64,000 bases of DNA from Kitasatospora xanthocidica (GTDB lineage Bacteria; Actinomycetota; Actinomycetes; Streptomycetales; Streptomycetaceae): the NCBI RefSeq assembly GCF_014656195.1, contig NZ_BNBY01000008.1, positions 62,001 through 126,000 on the forward strand, given 5' to 3'. Numbering within the stretch: position 1 is the stretch's first letter; each line of letters begins with the position of its first letter. Position numbers and translations under genes: made by a program. A model generated the notes under the pieces. The model did no database searches. It was given only the letters and a program-made list of their open reading frames with translations, and was not told the origin of the DNA. Below, one piece after another: positions 63,249 through 64,000 of this stretch.

Positions 63249-64000
63249 CTACCGGGCCGCCAGCATCTCCTCCCCGCGCGGCGTCCGCCGGTACAGCACC
63301 TCCCGCCCGCTGCGCAGCCGGCTGACCAGGCCCGACCGGTGCAGTACGCCCAGGTGGTACGAGACGGTGCCCGCGCTCAGGAAGTGCCGGGCGGCCAGGT
63401 CGGCGGTGGTCGTCGGGTCGACCAGGGCGGCGAGCAGGTCCGCCCGGGTCGGCCCGAGCAGCTGGGCCAGTGCCGGGGCGGGGGTCTGCGGGATGGCGGG
63501 CGGATTGCCGACCGGGTACATCAGGGTCGGCGCCCGGTGGCAGCCGTCGACCGGGTCCAGGATGACGTGGAGCCTCCGGCTCACCAGGGTCGGCATCAGC
63601 AGCACCATCCGGGCCGGCAGCTCCACGTCGAAGCGGCTCTCCAGCCGGATCAGCCCGTCGGACCAGGAGAGTTGCGGGGAGAGGGAGTTGAACAGCGAAC
63701 CGGTGCCGTGCCGGGCCAGGAAGCGGCCCCGCTGGTCGACCTCGGCGTCCAGTACCGCCCGGGCGTCCGGCCAGTACGGCGCGAGCGCCGACTCCCAGTA
63801 CCGGCCCAGCTCGTCGGCGACCCGCTCGGCGAAGTAGCGCGGGCCGCGCAGCATGGTGCGCAGCACCACGTCCGGTACCTGGCGGCCGGCCAGGTTGGCC
63901 GCGGGCAGGCCGTGCCGGACGGTCTCCAGCTCCGCCCGGACCCGCTCGGGGTCGGTCCGGCGGACGGCCTCCAGCTGCTCGGCCACGGTCGGATCCGGTC
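63249..64000 (-). CDS. ArsR-type regulator, 5' end beyond window
   Basis: At least 245 residues, and the frame stays open to the end of the window, so the N-terminus is cut. The C-terminal winged-helix ArsR domain has TTADLAARHFLSAGTVSYHL and GVLHRSGLVSRLRSGREVLY. The N-terminal part is a large helical domain as in Streptomyces ArsR-like regulators with a DUF5937-type extension. It probably represses a nearby gene outside the window. Confidence 0.8.
   Translation of the reverse strand, partial: PDPTVAEQLEAVRRTDPERVRAELETVRHGLPAANLAGRQVPDVVLRTMLRGPRYFAERVADELGRYWESALAPYWPDARAVLDAEVDQRGRFLARHGTGSLFNSLSPQLSWSDGLIRLESRFDVELPARMVLLMPTLVSRRLHVILDPVDGCHRAPTLMYPVGNPPAIPQTPAPALAQLLGPTRADLLAALVDPTTTADLAARHFLSAGTVSYHLGVLHRSGLVSRLRSGREVLYRRTPRGEEMLAAR

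Overview
The window is very GC-rich, with GTG, TTG and ATG starts and many 4-base ATGA/GTGA gene overlaps. It carries a BldD-type developmental regulator, an actinobacterial integration host factor and the bldD-pyrR-pyrB-pyrC-carAB-pyrD-pyrF-IHF-gmk-rpoZ-coaBC-metK-priA gene order of streptomycetes. It is therefore a chromosomal segment from Streptomycetaceae (Streptomyces or Kitasatospora; the sequence alone does not let me choose). No rRNA, tRNA, CRISPR array or complete insertion sequence was seen.

Layout. (1) 1-2.5 kb: a zinc-starvation locus. Zinc-free paralogues of L33 (minus strand) and of L28, S14, S18 and L32 (plus strand), plus a CobW-like Mrf-type protein, are arranged around a Zur-like palindrome. 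(2) 2.7-29.3 kb: core housekeeping genes. These are an M24-peptidase-like protein with a ruined metal site, efp, nusB, a thioesterase, bldD with two upstream BldD-box matches, and the whole UMP pathway behind a PyrR-binding leader. IHF, gmk, rpoZ, coaBC, metK, a helicase-dead priA, def, fmt and rsmB follow. (3) About 30.1-49.7 kb: a biosynthetic gene cluster. (4) 49.7-64 kb: ordinary accessory genes with several one-component regulators (MarR, LysR, TetR, ArsR), a carotenoid oxygenase, hydrolases, and one small MITE-like inverted-repeat element at 56.3-56.5 kb.

The cluster is the most interesting part. A SidA/lysine-N6-hydroxylase-like flavoprotein, a stand-alone methionyl-tRNA-synthetase-like protein, a saccharopine-dehydrogenase-like protein and a cupin are consecutive, and the last three have overlapping start and stop codons. 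Lysine N-hydroxylase plus a cupin/MetRS enzyme is the known machinery that makes an N-N bond between N6-hydroxylysine and glycine (s56-p1, triacsin). Here cupin and MetRS are separate proteins. A saccharopine-dehydrogenase-like enzyme is placed where cleavage to allysine plus a hydrazino acid would be needed. The other arm encodes a KamA-family aminomutase, a luciferase-like monooxygenase with a flavin reductase, a free carrier protein, a free adenylation enzyme, a type II thioesterase, two ATP-grasp ligases, a FemAB-like transferase, an aminotransferase, an MFS exporter and a TrmB/LuxR-type regulator.

Together they suggest a small peptide-like hydrazide or hydrazine that joins a beta-amino acid (possibly hydroxylated) to a hydrazino acid. 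Negamycin (5-hydroxy-beta-lysine plus methylhydrazinoacetic acid) has exactly this logic. However, no methyltransferase is visible in the cluster and the aminomutase lacks one lysine-binding Asp, so the product is a hypothesis and not an identification.
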